A stretch of 34,106 nt of DNA. Source: Frankia sp. AgB32 (lineage in GTDB: Bacteria > Actinomycetota > Actinomycetes > Frankiales > Frankiaceae). Below the pieces are notes generated by a model. The model did no database searches, was not told where the DNA came from, and saw only the letters and a program-made list of their open reading frames with translations. Position numbers and translations under genes: made by a program. The DNA lies in assembly GCF_023243045.1 (NCBI RefSeq), contig NZ_JALKFX010000018.1, forward strand, positions 39,474 to 73,579, in the 5' to 3' direction. Shown here in pieces: positions 19,258 through 26,867 of the stretch (positions are counted from its first letter, which is position 1; each line of letters opens with the position of its first letter).

Positions 19258-20228
19258 CGCACCGTCACCGCCGCAGGCGTCGGCGCCGCCGCGGGTCGCG
19301 CGGCGGGAAGGCGGAAGCCCTTTGTCGGGAAGTCGGCGACCGTTCTGGGGGTGATCATTCCGGTGGGTACGCTCGCGCCGGTGAGCCGGGCGAACATGTT
19401 GCGGGGGCCGACGACGAAGGCCCGGTCCGCTCCGCTCGCCTGGATTCCCGCGGCGACTGTGGACCAGTGGACCGGCGTGGTCCAGCCGTCAAGGAGGTCT
19501 TTCATGATCGCGACTCGGTCGGTCAGCAGGCGCCCGGTGACGTCGGAGATCATGGGAAGCCGCACGTCACGCCAGGTGAGCCGGCTGTACACCTCGGCCT
19601 CGAGCCGCTGCCGCAGGTCGGCCACCATCGGACAGTGCTCCGCCCGGTTCATCAGGTAGAAGGCACGTCCGCCCGCCCGCGTGACCAGCTCCCGGAGGCG
19701 CTCCAGGCCCGACATCGTGCCGGACACGCCGTACACCCGGTTGTCGAGGTAGATCGAGCCCTCGACACGGTGGCCCTCCGCCCGGCACTCCTCGAGCAGA
19801 GCGTCGACGTCGTCGGCCGCCAGCCGATAGAAGAAGAAGCAGCCGAGCGATTCCGTGAGCCCGCCGAAATAGTCCAGCTCCACCCGGGTGCTCTCGCGGA
19901 CCAGCCGCAGCCCGTCCGCGTAGTCGAGCGCCCCGGCGTAGACAGCGCCGACGATGGCCCCGAAACTCTGGCCACCGAACACCACCGGATCGAGGTCGAG
20001 ACAGTCACCGGCCCAGTCCGCGAGGGCGAGGTTCAGCGCCATGAAACCAGCTTCGTAGACCTCCCAGTCGTAGACGTCCGCCCGCTCGTACGCCGCGATC
20101 AGCGAATATCCGAGAATGTCGTCCGCGATCGCGGTCCGCTTGCGGGCGTACGGATTCCCGGTGAAGAAATCGGCGATCGAGGGGAAAGTGGTGGGAACCA
20201 GACCGGGAAAGTAGATCGCATCGGCCAC
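19254..20228 (-). CDS. FabD-like acyl/malonyl transferase
   Basis: This protein of about 324 residues resembles malonyl-CoA:ACP transacylases. The nucleophile elbow is FGGQSFGA with S88, a GQSFG variant of the common GHSxG. The substrate-carboxylate Arg is probably R111 in LVREST. The catalytic His is probably H198 in MNRAEHCPMV, where FabD enzymes usually read F-H-S. LPMISDVTG and WTTPVHWSTV are also FabD-like. The start is a GTG at 20228 with GGAGG five bases upstream. It is the first gene of the coupled AT-ThDP-KS block. The unusual elbow and His loop suggest a specialised acyl donor rather than housekeeping malonyl transfer. This discrete AT resembles those in polyketide or tunicamycin-like pathways, but its substrate cannot be read from sequence. 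Confidence 0.82.
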   Translation of the reverse strand: MADAIYFPGLVPTTFPSIADFFTGNPYARKRTAIADDILGYSLIAAYERADVYDWEVYEAGFMALNLALADWAGDCLDLDPVVFGGQSFGAIVGAVYAGALDYADGLRLVRESTRVELDYFGGLTESLGCFFFYRLAADDVDALLEECRAEGHRVEGSIYLDNRVYGVSGTMSGLERLRELVTRAGGRAFYLMNRAEHCPMVADLRQRLEAEVYSRLTWRDVRLPMISDVTGRLLTDRVAIMKDLLDGWTTPVHWSTVAAGIQASGADRAFVVGPRNMFARLTGASVPTGMITPRTVADFPTKGFRLPAARPAAAPTPAAVTVR

Positions 20229-20261
20229 CTGCGCCTCCAGACCGCGGCCGTGACCCAGCGG

Positions 20262-21050
20262 TCACGGCCGGTCGAGTGATTGATGACTGGCTCGTGCGCG
20301 ATTGCCCGGGGCGAGTGCCTCCGCCGGGCGACCGTCGGGACTGTTTCGTTGAATTTCGACGAGCAGGGACGCGGCGAACGGCAACGAGCGCGCGAGTCCG
20401 CCGTACCCCAGACCGAACAGAATCACCCGCGGGTCGTCTTCGGGTGCGAGTGCACCGGCACTGTCGCCGGTGGCGTGGACCGCGAGGTGACCGGACAGCA
20501 GTCCCGGCCGCACCCATTCCGCGCTCTCCAGGGCTGAGAGCGGATAAACGCTCGTCCCCAGCGCACGTTTGATCGGACTTGCTGCGCTGTTCCAGCGGAA
20601 ACGCAGCACGTCGGCATCGAGATGAGCCTCGCCGTCGTAGCATTTCAACCGTAGTGGGAGCGGGTCGGCGGCCAGCAGGAAAAGTGGGCTCGGCGCGGGG
20701 TGCAGAGGCTTCGTACCCGCACGCAGCCGCAGGTCACGGGCATAAAAATTGGCCAGGTCCGCCTGGTCGTTGTCGAGTTCCAACCGGTGCGGATCGTGAT
20801 CGTCCGGCAGTTGGCCAGCGGCCGCTGTCAGGTATGGGTCGGCGCCGGCGCGAAGGATGAGCCACAGCACCCAGGCACCGTCCCCCCGACCAACGCCCGC
20901 GTCCGCGATCGCCTCATTCGGGACGACCCGCCGACCGATCCGGCGCAGCAGTCGAGGAACATCGAGACTGGTTGCGTACTCAATGACAACGTGGTCGGCG
21001 TGAAACGTCCAGGTTGCGTTGCTCCCGACCAGCTTGAATCCCAGATCCAT
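20262..21050 (-). CDS. DUF4429-type protein of unknown function
   Basis: This 262-residue protein looks like the actinobacterial DUF4429 family: an N-terminal strand pattern GSNATWTFHADHVVIEYATS, then a helix and PLRLKCYDGEAHLDADVLRFRWN (nt about 20580-20650). FLPFA-like YGGLARSLPFAASLLVEIQ closes the domain. The C-terminal ~30 residues are low complexity. There is no signal peptide or membrane helix. The ATG at 21050 is preceded by a weak GGGGG stretch. It sits 12 bp after the DUF5708-like gene and 33 bp before the acyltransferase, inside the biosynthetic operon. No DUF4429 function is established. Its folds are PH-like by general resemblance, so a role in binding or regulation is only a guess. 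Confidence 0.65.
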   Translation of the reverse strand: MDLGFKLVGSNATWTFHADHVVIEYATSLDVPRLLRRIGRRVVPNEAIADAGVGRGDGAWVLWLILRAGADPYLTAAAGQLPDDHDPHRLELDNDQADLANFYARDLRLRAGTKPLHPAPSPLFLLAADPLPLRLKCYDGEAHLDADVLRFRWNSAASPIKRALGTSVYPLSALESAEWVRPGLLSGHLAVHATGDSAGALAPEDDPRVILFGLGYGGLARSLPFAASLLVEIQRNSPDGRPAEALAPGNRARASHQSLDRP

Positions 21051-21062
21051 GGCACCCCCGGG

Positions 21063-21266
21063 CTAGCGCCCTTGGCTCTTCTTGGGCGGGAAAACCATTA
21101 CCGTCGTGGTGATCACCAGTTCGATGACGCCGAGCACCACCAGCACGACGCCCACCTTGGTCAGAGTGAACACCGGGGTATGCACCGCGTCCGTGGTGAA
21201 GTAGAGGATCAGGCCCACGACCAGCATGAACGCGCCGGTGATCAGAGACTTGACATTCGCCGACAC
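21063..21266 (-). CDS. Small two-helix membrane protein (DUF5708-like)
   Basis: This 67-residue protein consists mainly of two hydrophobic helices, SLITGAFMLVVGLILYF and VGVVLVVLGVIELVITTTVMVF, linked by a short polar loop with TPVFTLTK. It ends in a basic PPKKSQGR tail. It resembles the DUF5708 group of small actinobacterial membrane proteins. The start is GTG at 21266 with AAGGAGG four bases upstream, which clearly favours it over longer frames. It overlaps the end of the MFS gene by 25 bp. A role as an accessory or immunity component next to the exporter is possible, but nothing in the sequence proves it. Confidence 0.7.
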   Translation of the reverse strand: MSANVKSLITGAFMLVVGLILYFTTDAVHTPVFTLTKVGVVLVVLGVIELVITTTVMVFPPKKSQGR

Positions 21267-22582
21267 GGGGCCTCCTTGGTAACCTCCGCTCCGGACTGAT
21301 CGGAACCCGCGGACGATCGGGACGTGTCGCCCGGAGACGACAGCGAGACCGAGCGCAGGCCGTACAGTGGCCGGATGAAAAACAGTCCGAAAGCGACTCC
21401 AAGATAGCAGCACCCGAGTACGAGGAAGGTCCGGCGACTACCGTTCGCCGAGATCATCCAGGTGAGCAGTGCGACCGCGAGTGGGCTCGGTGCGGACACA
21501 ACCGTGGTGGCGAGGCTCGCGACCCCGCCGAACACGCGCTCGGGTACCCGTTCCTGAAGTACCAGCATGTACAACAGATCGACGGGACTGATCACGAGGC
21601 CGGCGACGAACATTGCCGCCAGCGCGATCGGAACGCTGGTCACCACCGCAAGCGTCAGCACCACCATCGCGAATGACAGATAGGCACCCAGATAGACGCC
21701 CCGCCGGGGCATCCGATGGCCCATGACCCCGTAGGCGATCGTGCCGGCCAGCGACCCCGCCCCGAAGAAACTCACCAGGCCGCCGTACCAGGCCGCTGAT
21801 CCGAGTTCCTCCTCCGCATACATGGTGAGTCCGATCGAGGCGAGTCCGGTGTCCAGCGCCGCGAACACCATGGTGCTGATGACGAGCACCCGCAGCAGCC
21901 GGTCGTACCAGAAGAAACGCAGCGCGACCCGCAGGTGCTCGTAGTACGACTGTCCGTTGGTCGCCCGGGACTCGGCGGTGGCCGTTGGCGCGGCCAGGAG
22001 CAGCCCGAGGATGACGGCGGTCAGGCCGCCGGCGACCGCCTCCAGAAGGACGGTGACGGGGCTGCCGAGAAATCCGACGACGACCCCCGCGAGAATCGGC
22101 CCGAGCAGGCTCGCCAGCGCGTTCATTCCTCGCAGCGTCGCATTCGCGCGCTCGAGGGTCCGCCCGGACTCGCCGGCCACCGCGGGCAGCAGGCCGAAGG
22201 TGGCCACCCGGCCCGGCTCGTCCGCCCCGGCACGCACGAACGCGAGGAACAGCAGCAGCCAGGCGGGCAGGGCATCGGTCAGGTACAGAACGAGCGTGGA
22301 TGCATTGGCCCCGGCACCGATCAACGCCGAACCCAGCCAGGACCGGTGCAGGCCCCAGCGGTCCAGCAACGGCCCCATCAACACTCCGGTGAGGACCGAC
22401 GCGACGATGGAAACCGTGACGACCGCTCCCGTGAAGGCGATGTCCCCGACGGCGTCGAGCACGAACAGCGGATAGGCGACCCCGCCGACACTGTTGCCGA
22501 CGAGGCTGATGCCGAAAGCCGTTCGCAGGACCCCGTACTGGTGTTCCCGGACAGCGCCGAAATCCCGGTGCCTGCCGGGCAT
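21242..22582 (-). CDS. MFS transporter (MFS_3/EntS-like), likely product exporter
   Basis: This 446-residue integral membrane protein has about twelve hydrophobic helices. The conserved loop 2-3 motif A is visible as GPLLDRWGLHR, with a degenerate second copy after the central loop (YGVMGHRMPRRG). The polar region around residues 200-225 is the usual central cytosolic loop. It resembles EntS-like exporters. The ATG at 22582 has GGAGG seven bases upstream. It lies directly downstream of the two lanthipeptide precursor genes. Class III lanthipeptide clusters more often carry ABC transporters, so an MFS exporter here would suit a small, lipidated or hydrophobic product. That reasoning is inference. 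The last ~30 residues are hydrophilic and variable. Confidence 0.87.
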   Translation of the reverse strand: MPGRHRDFGAVREHQYGVLRTAFGISLVGNSVGGVAYPLFVLDAVGDIAFTGAVVTVSIVASVLTGVLMGPLLDRWGLHRSWLGSALIGAGANASTLVLYLTDALPAWLLLFLAFVRAGADEPGRVATFGLLPAVAGESGRTLERANATLRGMNALASLLGPILAGVVVGFLGSPVTVLLEAVAGGLTAVILGLLLAAPTATAESRATNGQSYYEHLRVALRFFWYDRLLRVLVISTMVFAALDTGLASIGLTMYAEEELGSAAWYGGLVSFFGAGSLAGTIAYGVMGHRMPRRGVYLGAYLSFAMVVLTLAVVTSVPIALAAMFVAGLVISPVDLLYMLVLQERVPERVFGGVASLATTVVSAPSPLAVALLTWMISANGSRRTFLVLGCCYLGVAFGLFFIRPLYGLRSVSLSSPGDTSRSSAGSDQSGAEVTKEAPCRRMSSL

Positions 22583-22613
22583 GGCTGGACCTCCGCGGAA
22601 GGCGGGACGGACA

Positions 22614-22640
22614 CGGGCGCGAAAGCGGCGCCCGCGCCCG
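22614..22640 (-). promoter_or_regulatory. GC-rich stem-loop between precursor 1 and the MFS gene
   Basis: CGGGCGCG and CGCGCCCG form a perfect 8-bp stem with an 11-nt loop in the 75 bp between the precursor 1 stop and the transporter start. It may reduce read-through or protect the 3' end of the short precursor mRNA. No T-run follows. Confidence 0.4.
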
Positions 22641-22657
22641 CCCCAGCTCCGGCTTTC

Positions 22658-22741
22658 TCAGCAGTTGTTGCTTACGGTGCTGGATGGCAGCAGGGACTCG
22701 GCGGCGTCGGTCACCAGGTCCTGCAGGTCGAAAACGCTCAT
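22658..22741 (-). CDS. Class III lanthipeptide precursor 1 (27 aa)
   Basis: This tiny gene encodes a 27-residue precursor. The leader begins MSVFDLQDLVTDAAESL and contains the aliphatic/aromatic-D-L-Q motif recognised by class III synthetases (compare LFDLQ in the SapB precursor). The tail is LPSSTVSNNC. It contains S-T-V-S-N-N-C, a minimal S-x-x-S-x-x-C pattern that can become a labionin or, if the Cys is decarboxylated, an avionin. Cys is the final residue, and there is no Lys or Arg anywhere. A purine-rich GAGGGGG lies about ten bases before the ATG. It stands 69 bp downstream of precursor 2, whose last seven residues differ only by Ile for Val. It is too short for routine gene callers, but its similarity to precursor 2 and position beside LanKC make it convincing. 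Confidence 0.9.
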   Translation of the reverse strand: MSVFDLQDLVTDAAESLLPSSTVSNNC

Positions 22742-22775
22742 CGCATTATCACCCCCTCTTCTCGACACCGGGAGG

Positions 22776-22801
22776 CCGATCAGCGCGGCTGCGCTGATCG
22801 G
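22776..22801 (-). promoter_or_regulatory. Hairpin A between the two precursor genes
   Basis: CCGATCAGCGC and GCGCTGATCGG are perfect 11-nt arms around a 4-nt loop. It lies 9 nt downstream of the precursor 2 stop and 34 nt upstream of the precursor 1 start. Each arm shares the core GATCAGC/GCTGATC with hairpin B, so alternative pairings are possible. Confidence 0.75.
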
Positions 22802-22807
22802 ATGGTG

Positions 22808-22830
22808 CGATCAGCAGTTGTTGCTGATCG
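22808..22830 (-). promoter_or_regulatory. Hairpin B across the core codons and stop of precursor 2
   Basis: CGATCAGCA and TGCTGATCG are perfect 9-nt arms with a 5-nt loop. In the mRNA it covers the Ile-Ser-Asn-Asn-Cys codons and the stop of precursor 2. A translating ribosome would melt it. Its 3' arm can instead pair with the 5' arm of hairpin A. Confidence 0.65.
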
Positions 22831-22894
22831 TGCTGCCGAGTAGGGCGGTCTCCGCCGCCTCGGTCGTGAGGCCCTGGAGGTCGAGGACGGTCAT
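22811..22894 (-). CDS. Class III lanthipeptide precursor 2 (27 aa)
   Basis: This second 27-residue precursor has the leader MTVLDLQGLTTEAAETA, with the canonical V-L-D-L-Q class III recognition motif, and the tail LLGSTISNNC. The ring motif S-T-I-S-N-N-C is S-x-x-S-x-x-C with Cys at the C-terminus. Its ATG overlaps the LanKC stop codon (ATGA) with AAGG eight bases upstream. Precursor and synthetase are therefore translationally coupled, which is unusual because precursors are normally made in excess. Precursor 1 aligns end to end without gaps (same length, same leader motif, nearly same core), so the pair arose by duplication. There is no Lys or Arg, so any acyl group must go on the N-terminus freed by leader removal or on a hydroxyl. 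No leader protease gene is seen in the window. Confidence 0.92.
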   Translation of the reverse strand: MTVLDLQGLTTEAAETALLGSTISNNC

Positions 22895-25632
22895 GTTCGC
22901 ACCTTTCGGTCGCTGCTCTGATTCCCGACCACACATCCGGAGGAGTCTGTTGTATCGGATCCTGGTGTGGCCTCGACGGCCGAGGCCTGGCTGGCCGGCG
23001 CGTCTCCGACTGGAGACAGGAAGGGTAGAAACGGCACCGCGGGGTCCAGGACGGACGCTGCCGCCACCAATACACCCGCATTGCCCGTTGCAAAATCCAT
23101 GGACAAGCGGCTACATCCGTCACCGGGAAAGGAGACATGTCCATGGAAGGCGAGCGCGTGCCATCCGAGATTATTCAGCTGGTCTCGCACTCGCGCTGTC
23201 CCCACTATATCGGGAATGGTGTGGGAAAGTCGAGAGAAAGTCGCGACCAGTCCAGCGCGTCCATGAAAGAGGTTCGCGTCCGCGGTGAACGCGCTGCGGC
23301 ACGACCGGCTCAGCGGCGCCAGCGCGGCCAGAACGCGTTCGTCGGTCGTGTGGGCGCGGAGTTCGGCCGCGACGAGTGCGATGCCCGCGCTACCGACGTC
23401 CAGATACGGCAGCGCCCGGAACCCGCCGTTCACCTGGAGAGAGCCGTCCGGCATCGGCACGCACAGGTCGAGGTCGCGGTGCAACGCCCGCACGGCGGCG
23501 TCGAGCCACCGCCGTTCGCCCGTGGCCTCGGACAGGCGCAACAGGAACAGCGCGGGTCCCGACCAGCCGCGCAGCAGGCCTGCGCACGTTCCCGCGTTCC
23601 GGGCCCGGCCAAGATCTCCGGCCGGCCGGTCGACTCCGTGCGGTGCGCCGTCGTCGACCGCGGCCGTGAGCCGCTCGCCGAGGCGCCGCGCCACGCTCGC
23701 GTAACCGGCATAGTCACCGTGGTCCCCGCTTCGGGTGGACAGGTGCAAGAGGTTCAGGCCTATCCCGGCCATCCCTGCGGCCAAGGTGACGTTCGTGGTC
23801 TCCTCGACCAGTTCGGCGCACCGGTCCACCAGCGCCGCCGCCGCGGCGGGCTGACCGAGCAGATCGAGGACGTGAGCGACGCCGTGCGCGCCGTCGAGGA
23901 ACCCCGGGCGGGTCGCGGGCTGGTCTGCCCGCGCCAGCAGCCACCGCTCGTGCGCGGCGTCGAGGTCGAATCCGGCGACCCGCATCGCCCACAGGACGCC
24001 GGCGGCGCCGTGGGCGAACGTCGCGCCGCCGGTACGAAACACCTCGAGGTCCGCGGGGAAGAGAAGGTGCGCGCGCCCCGGGGTCGCGGCCCGCCTGATC
24101 GCCGCCGCCATGGAGCCCAGCGCCGCCGGCCAGTGCAGTCCGCCGCCGCGGGTGACCGGCGGCGTCCGGTCGTGTGGGTCGTCCTGTCCGGCGCCGGGTT
24201 CGGCGACGGGGGGGACCGCGCGCTCGGGGGACCGGCCCGCGACCGCCTGGATGGTCGCCACGAAGCCGGTTGGCAGCTCGAAGTTCCGCTCGGCCGCCGT
24301 GGCGAGATCGTCAAGCTTGTCCGGCGTGAGGCTCAGCAGTGACGTCAGCGGTAGGAACAGCCACAGCCGCAGCACCGCCAGAGCGTGCAGGTCGATGTCG
24401 CGGCCGCGTTTGCCGCTGGCGGTGAAGCCGGCGTGCCCCATCGTCTGCCGGCGGTCCTCGGCGATGTCGAAGGCCGACTCGAAGTCGACGAAGCTGACCA
24501 TGTCGTCCTCGTTGACCAGAATGTTGGCCGGATGCAGGTCGGCGAACACGATGCCGCGGTCGTGCAGGCGGCCGACGAGCGCGCCGACCCGGTCCGCGAG
24601 CGCCAGCGCGCGGGTGGTGTAGGCCTGCCGCTCGGCGACGCTCGGGGCCTCCCGCACCAGGGGGAACTCCCGCGCCTGCCACTGCTGCAGGGAGCCCCCG
24701 GACATCCGCTCCAGGACCAGGTAGCGATGCCCGGCGACGGTTAGCTCAGCCAGCACGCGGGGGACACCGGTGACGCCTGCCAGCCGTCGCAGCGCCCACG
24801 CCTCCGCTGCCATCCTGTCGACGGCGTCCCGGCCGTCGCTGCCCAGCCCGGCGTGCGGGCGCGCCTCCTTCAGCACGACGGCGCGGCCGTCCTCCTCCCG
24901 GACGGCCGCGTAGACCCCACCTCCGTTGGAGAAGTGCATCGCCTCGGTGACGCGGTAGCCCACCAGCGAACCCGCGCGACGACGGGCGTCGATGCTGTTG
25001 GCGAGGACATCGGGAACCTCCGCCCAGCTCGGCGGGGAGAAGATCGGACGCCGCTCGTCCGGCACAAGCGTGCCGTCCGGACGCTCGACCGCGAGCACCC
25101 GCTCGCCGTCTGGCGTCCAGACGTACCGCGCGGTGAAGCCGCCGTAGCGGACATGGAGCGGCCCGTCTCGATAGCGAACGTCGCTGAGGATGTACGGGCC
25201 GTCGGCGCCACCGAGTTCGGCGTCCAGCTGCTCCAGGCTGCGGCGCAACTCCGCGGGGTCCCGCGGGTAGATCGCGACCACCTTGCCGCTGGACGCGCGG
25301 GGCGCGTACTTGAGGTTGTACGCCAACACGAGACCGGGAGTCGCGAGGAACTTGAACGCCACGCCTCGCGTGAAGCAGTGCCGGGCGGCGACCTCCACGG
25401 CGATATGAGCGTTGTCCGGGGTGGCTGAAACGTGGATCTTCCAGCCCTGGGTGGGCGGCGGCGAGGTGACCGGCGGCGTGCACACGATCCAGCCGTCGTG
25501 GTGTGCGCGTGTCCAACCGTGAGGGAGAGCCTCCCGGCCGGGTCGGAACGTCGGTTCGCGTGGCCGCCAGTAGCGGGGATCCTCGAAGAAGATCGGATCC
25601 GCGAGGCTGTACAGCTCGGCTGACGGCCTCAT
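22891..25632 (-). CDS. Class III lanthipeptide synthetase (LanKC)
   Basis: This 913-residue trifunctional enzyme phosphorylates Ser/Thr, eliminates phosphate to give dehydroamino acids and cyclises with Cys. Residues 1-200 form the lyase-type domain, including a Y-N-L-K-Y-A-P-R-x-S-S-G-K segment. Residues ~225-480 are a Ser/Thr-kinase-like domain: Gly-rich loop NGGGVYAA, K255 in VVLKEARPH, catalytic loop FADLHPANILVN with D365 and N370, and metal-binding D383 in VDFESAF. Residues ~500-880 are LanC-like (GAAGVLWAMRVAG, GFLDGAHGVAHVLDLLG, ASGMAG-like helices). The Cys-Cys-His zinc set of true LanC is not apparent, as expected for class III. The ATG at 25632 has AAGGGAG seven bases upstream. The gene follows the GNAT gene by 19 bp and overlaps precursor 2. 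All visible catalytic residues are intact. Confidence 0.95.
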   Translation of the reverse strand: MRPSAELYSLADPIFFEDPRYWRPREPTFRPGREALPHGWTRAHHDGWIVCTPPVTSPPPTQGWKIHVSATPDNAHIAVEVAARHCFTRGVAFKFLATPGLVLAYNLKYAPRASSGKVVAIYPRDPAELRRSLEQLDAELGGADGPYILSDVRYRDGPLHVRYGGFTARYVWTPDGERVLAVERPDGTLVPDERRPIFSPPSWAEVPDVLANSIDARRRAGSLVGYRVTEAMHFSNGGGVYAAVREEDGRAVVLKEARPHAGLGSDGRDAVDRMAAEAWALRRLAGVTGVPRVLAELTVAGHRYLVLERMSGGSLQQWQAREFPLVREAPSVAERQAYTTRALALADRVGALVGRLHDRGIVFADLHPANILVNEDDMVSFVDFESAFDIAEDRRQTMGHAGFTASGKRGRDIDLHALAVLRLWLFLPLTSLLSLTPDKLDDLATAAERNFELPTGFVATIQAVAGRSPERAVPPVAEPGAGQDDPHDRTPPVTRGGGLHWPAALGSMAAAIRRAATPGRAHLLFPADLEVFRTGGATFAHGAAGVLWAMRVAGFDLDAAHERWLLARADQPATRPGFLDGAHGVAHVLDLLGQPAAAAALVDRCAELVEETTNVTLAAGMAGIGLNLLHLSTRSGDHGDYAGYASVARRLGERLTAAVDDGAPHGVDRPAGDLGRARNAGTCAGLLRGWSGPALFLLRLSEATGERRWLDAAVRALHRDLDLCVPMPDGSLQVNGGFRALPYLDVGSAGIALVAAELRAHTTDERVLAALAPLSRSCRSAFTADANLFHGRAGLVATFSRLSHTIPDIVGTARVRDQLNNLGWHALAFHGHVSFPGDGCSRLSMDFATGNAGVLVAAASVLDPAVPFLPFLSPVGDAPASQASAVEATPGSDTTDSSGCVVGNQSSDRKVRT

Positions 25633-25651
25633 CGCCGGCTCCCTTCCGCGG

Positions 25652-26317
25652 TCAGTACGGCCGCTCCCGCGACGCCCGGCCGACGAAGTCCCGCAGGGAT
25701 GTCGGTGGATCCTCAGCGAGGTACCTGGCGAAGGCCGCCTGGGCATGCTGCTTGTCTCCGGCTGGCACCAGGTCAGCGACGGGGCTCCGTTTCGCGAAAG
25801 CTCTCGCTGCCTCGACAAATTCGTCGCGAAGGATAGACCAGATGGTTCGATCGTGATATTGGCCGTCGATGAAGTAGTAATCCCTGAGTACTCCCTCCAG
25901 CACGAAGCCACCCTTGGTGAGGATGCTCATCGTGTGCCGGTTGAAGGAGGCCGTGGCGAACTCCACGCGATGCGCGTTCAGCTGATGAAAGAGGTGGTCG
26001 ACCAGGATCGCGAGCGCGTCCGCCCCGCAGCCGCTGTTCCATTTCTCGGGGTCGCCTATGGCGCCGCCGACGGCATACGAACCAGCGCTTCCGACCTTGC
26101 GGTGATTCACCATCCCGACCGGCTCGCCGCTGGTCGCCACTACCATGAAGTAGCGGACGGCGCCGCTGTCGTCCGCCTCTTTGATCGCCGCCGCGGTGAC
26201 CCGCTCGTGCGTGTCACCGGTCAGCGCGCTCGCCGGCGCGAATGGCCTGAGCCAGTCCTCCATCACGTGGTAGTCCTCGGCGGAGGGTGACCGCAGCGAG
26301 CACAGGTTTCTCGACAA
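25652..26317 (-). CDS. GNAT acyltransferase (RimJ/RimL type)
   Basis: This protein of about 221 residues transfers an acyl group from a CoA or carrier donor to an amine. The N-terminal strand is SLRSPSAEDYHVMEDWLRP. YFMVVATSGEPVGMVNHRKVG is the central sheet (nt about 26090-26160). The acceptor/CoA region includes WNSGCGADALAILVDHLF, a variant of the Q/R-x-x-G-x-G/A loop, then LNAHRVEFATASFNRHTMSILTKGGFVLEGVLRDYYFIDG, which is typical for RimJ/RimL proteins. A C-terminal extension of ~50 residues follows. The TTG at 26317 has GGAG at a good distance; a TTG at 26383 gives a longer form. It opens the minus-strand cluster operon just before LanKC. GNATs acylate RiPPs in selidamides, so N-acylation of the lanthipeptide is a reasonable inference, but self-resistance is also possible. 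Confidence 0.75.
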   Translation of the reverse strand: MSRNLCSLRSPSAEDYHVMEDWLRPFAPASALTGDTHERVTAAAIKEADDSGAVRYFMVVATSGEPVGMVNHRKVGSAGSYAVGGAIGDPEKWNSGCGADALAILVDHLFHQLNAHRVEFATASFNRHTMSILTKGGFVLEGVLRDYYFIDGQYHDRTIWSILRDEFVEAARAFAKRSPVADLVPAGDKQHAQAAFARYLAEDPPTSLRDFVGRASRERPY

Positions 26318-26867
26318 TTCTGTCAACTCCCGGCGTGACCTGCACGGTTTGGCTCCAGGTCCGCGATAAAGTTTCTTGCGCAATCAACTGTCGCGGCCGA
26401 ACCTCTCGGGACCAACACGCCTGCGCGTCGGATCGGGCGCCTGTGCACCCCTGATCTCGCGAGAAGATGTTCGAGAGCAGCCTAGCATCCGGGATAGGTG
26501 TGTCAACTACATGGCCGTGGGGCCCGGTGTGTGGGGGCGACGCCCACCCCGCACGTATTTCTTGCACCGCTTACCTGCACCGTGAGAATGAACGGCCTGT
26601 TCGTGAGGTCGCCGTCCTGTCTGGTTGACGTCACCGAGCCCGTCTTCCGGTGGACTGGCCTTCCGCATTGTGTACGCTCGCCCCGTCAGGGCTGTCGCGG
26701 CCACCGGCTGTTCTCGCGTGCAATTCGACGCCCGCCGTGGCTGGGCGATCGTTCTGCCTTATGCATATCCACACGGCTCCATTCGCCCGCGGCGCTCCGC
26801 CGGAACGGTCCGGCACCAGTTTTCGCGATCGCCGTCGCGGGTCAGAAGCGACGGCTGGAGGACGCCA
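26318..26867. other. Divergent control region of the biosynthetic cluster
   Basis: This ~550 bp region separates the two divergent cluster operons and holds no supportable gene. It is less GC-rich than the flanks. A good minus-strand promoter lies at 26479-26506. For the plus strand I found only the GGAGG before 26868; no clear -35/-10 pair was found. Several short ORFs cross it in all frames but none looks coding. No regulator gene lies in it. Confidence 0.6.
26479..26506 (-). promoter_or_regulatory. Sigma-70 (HrdB)-type promoter for the GNAT-LanKC operon
   Basis: On the minus strand TTGACA and TAGGCT are separated by 16 bases, close to the actinobacterial housekeeping consensus (TTGACA, TAGRRT). 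Transcription would start near 26472, leaving a leader of about 155 nt before the TTG at 26317. This is the best promoter-like sequence in the cluster. Confidence 0.6.

Noticed and set aside
22776-22830. CRISPR-like or direct-repeat array from the recurring GATCAGC units
   Set aside because: The units are arranged as inverted pairs forming two hairpins, with no regular spacers.
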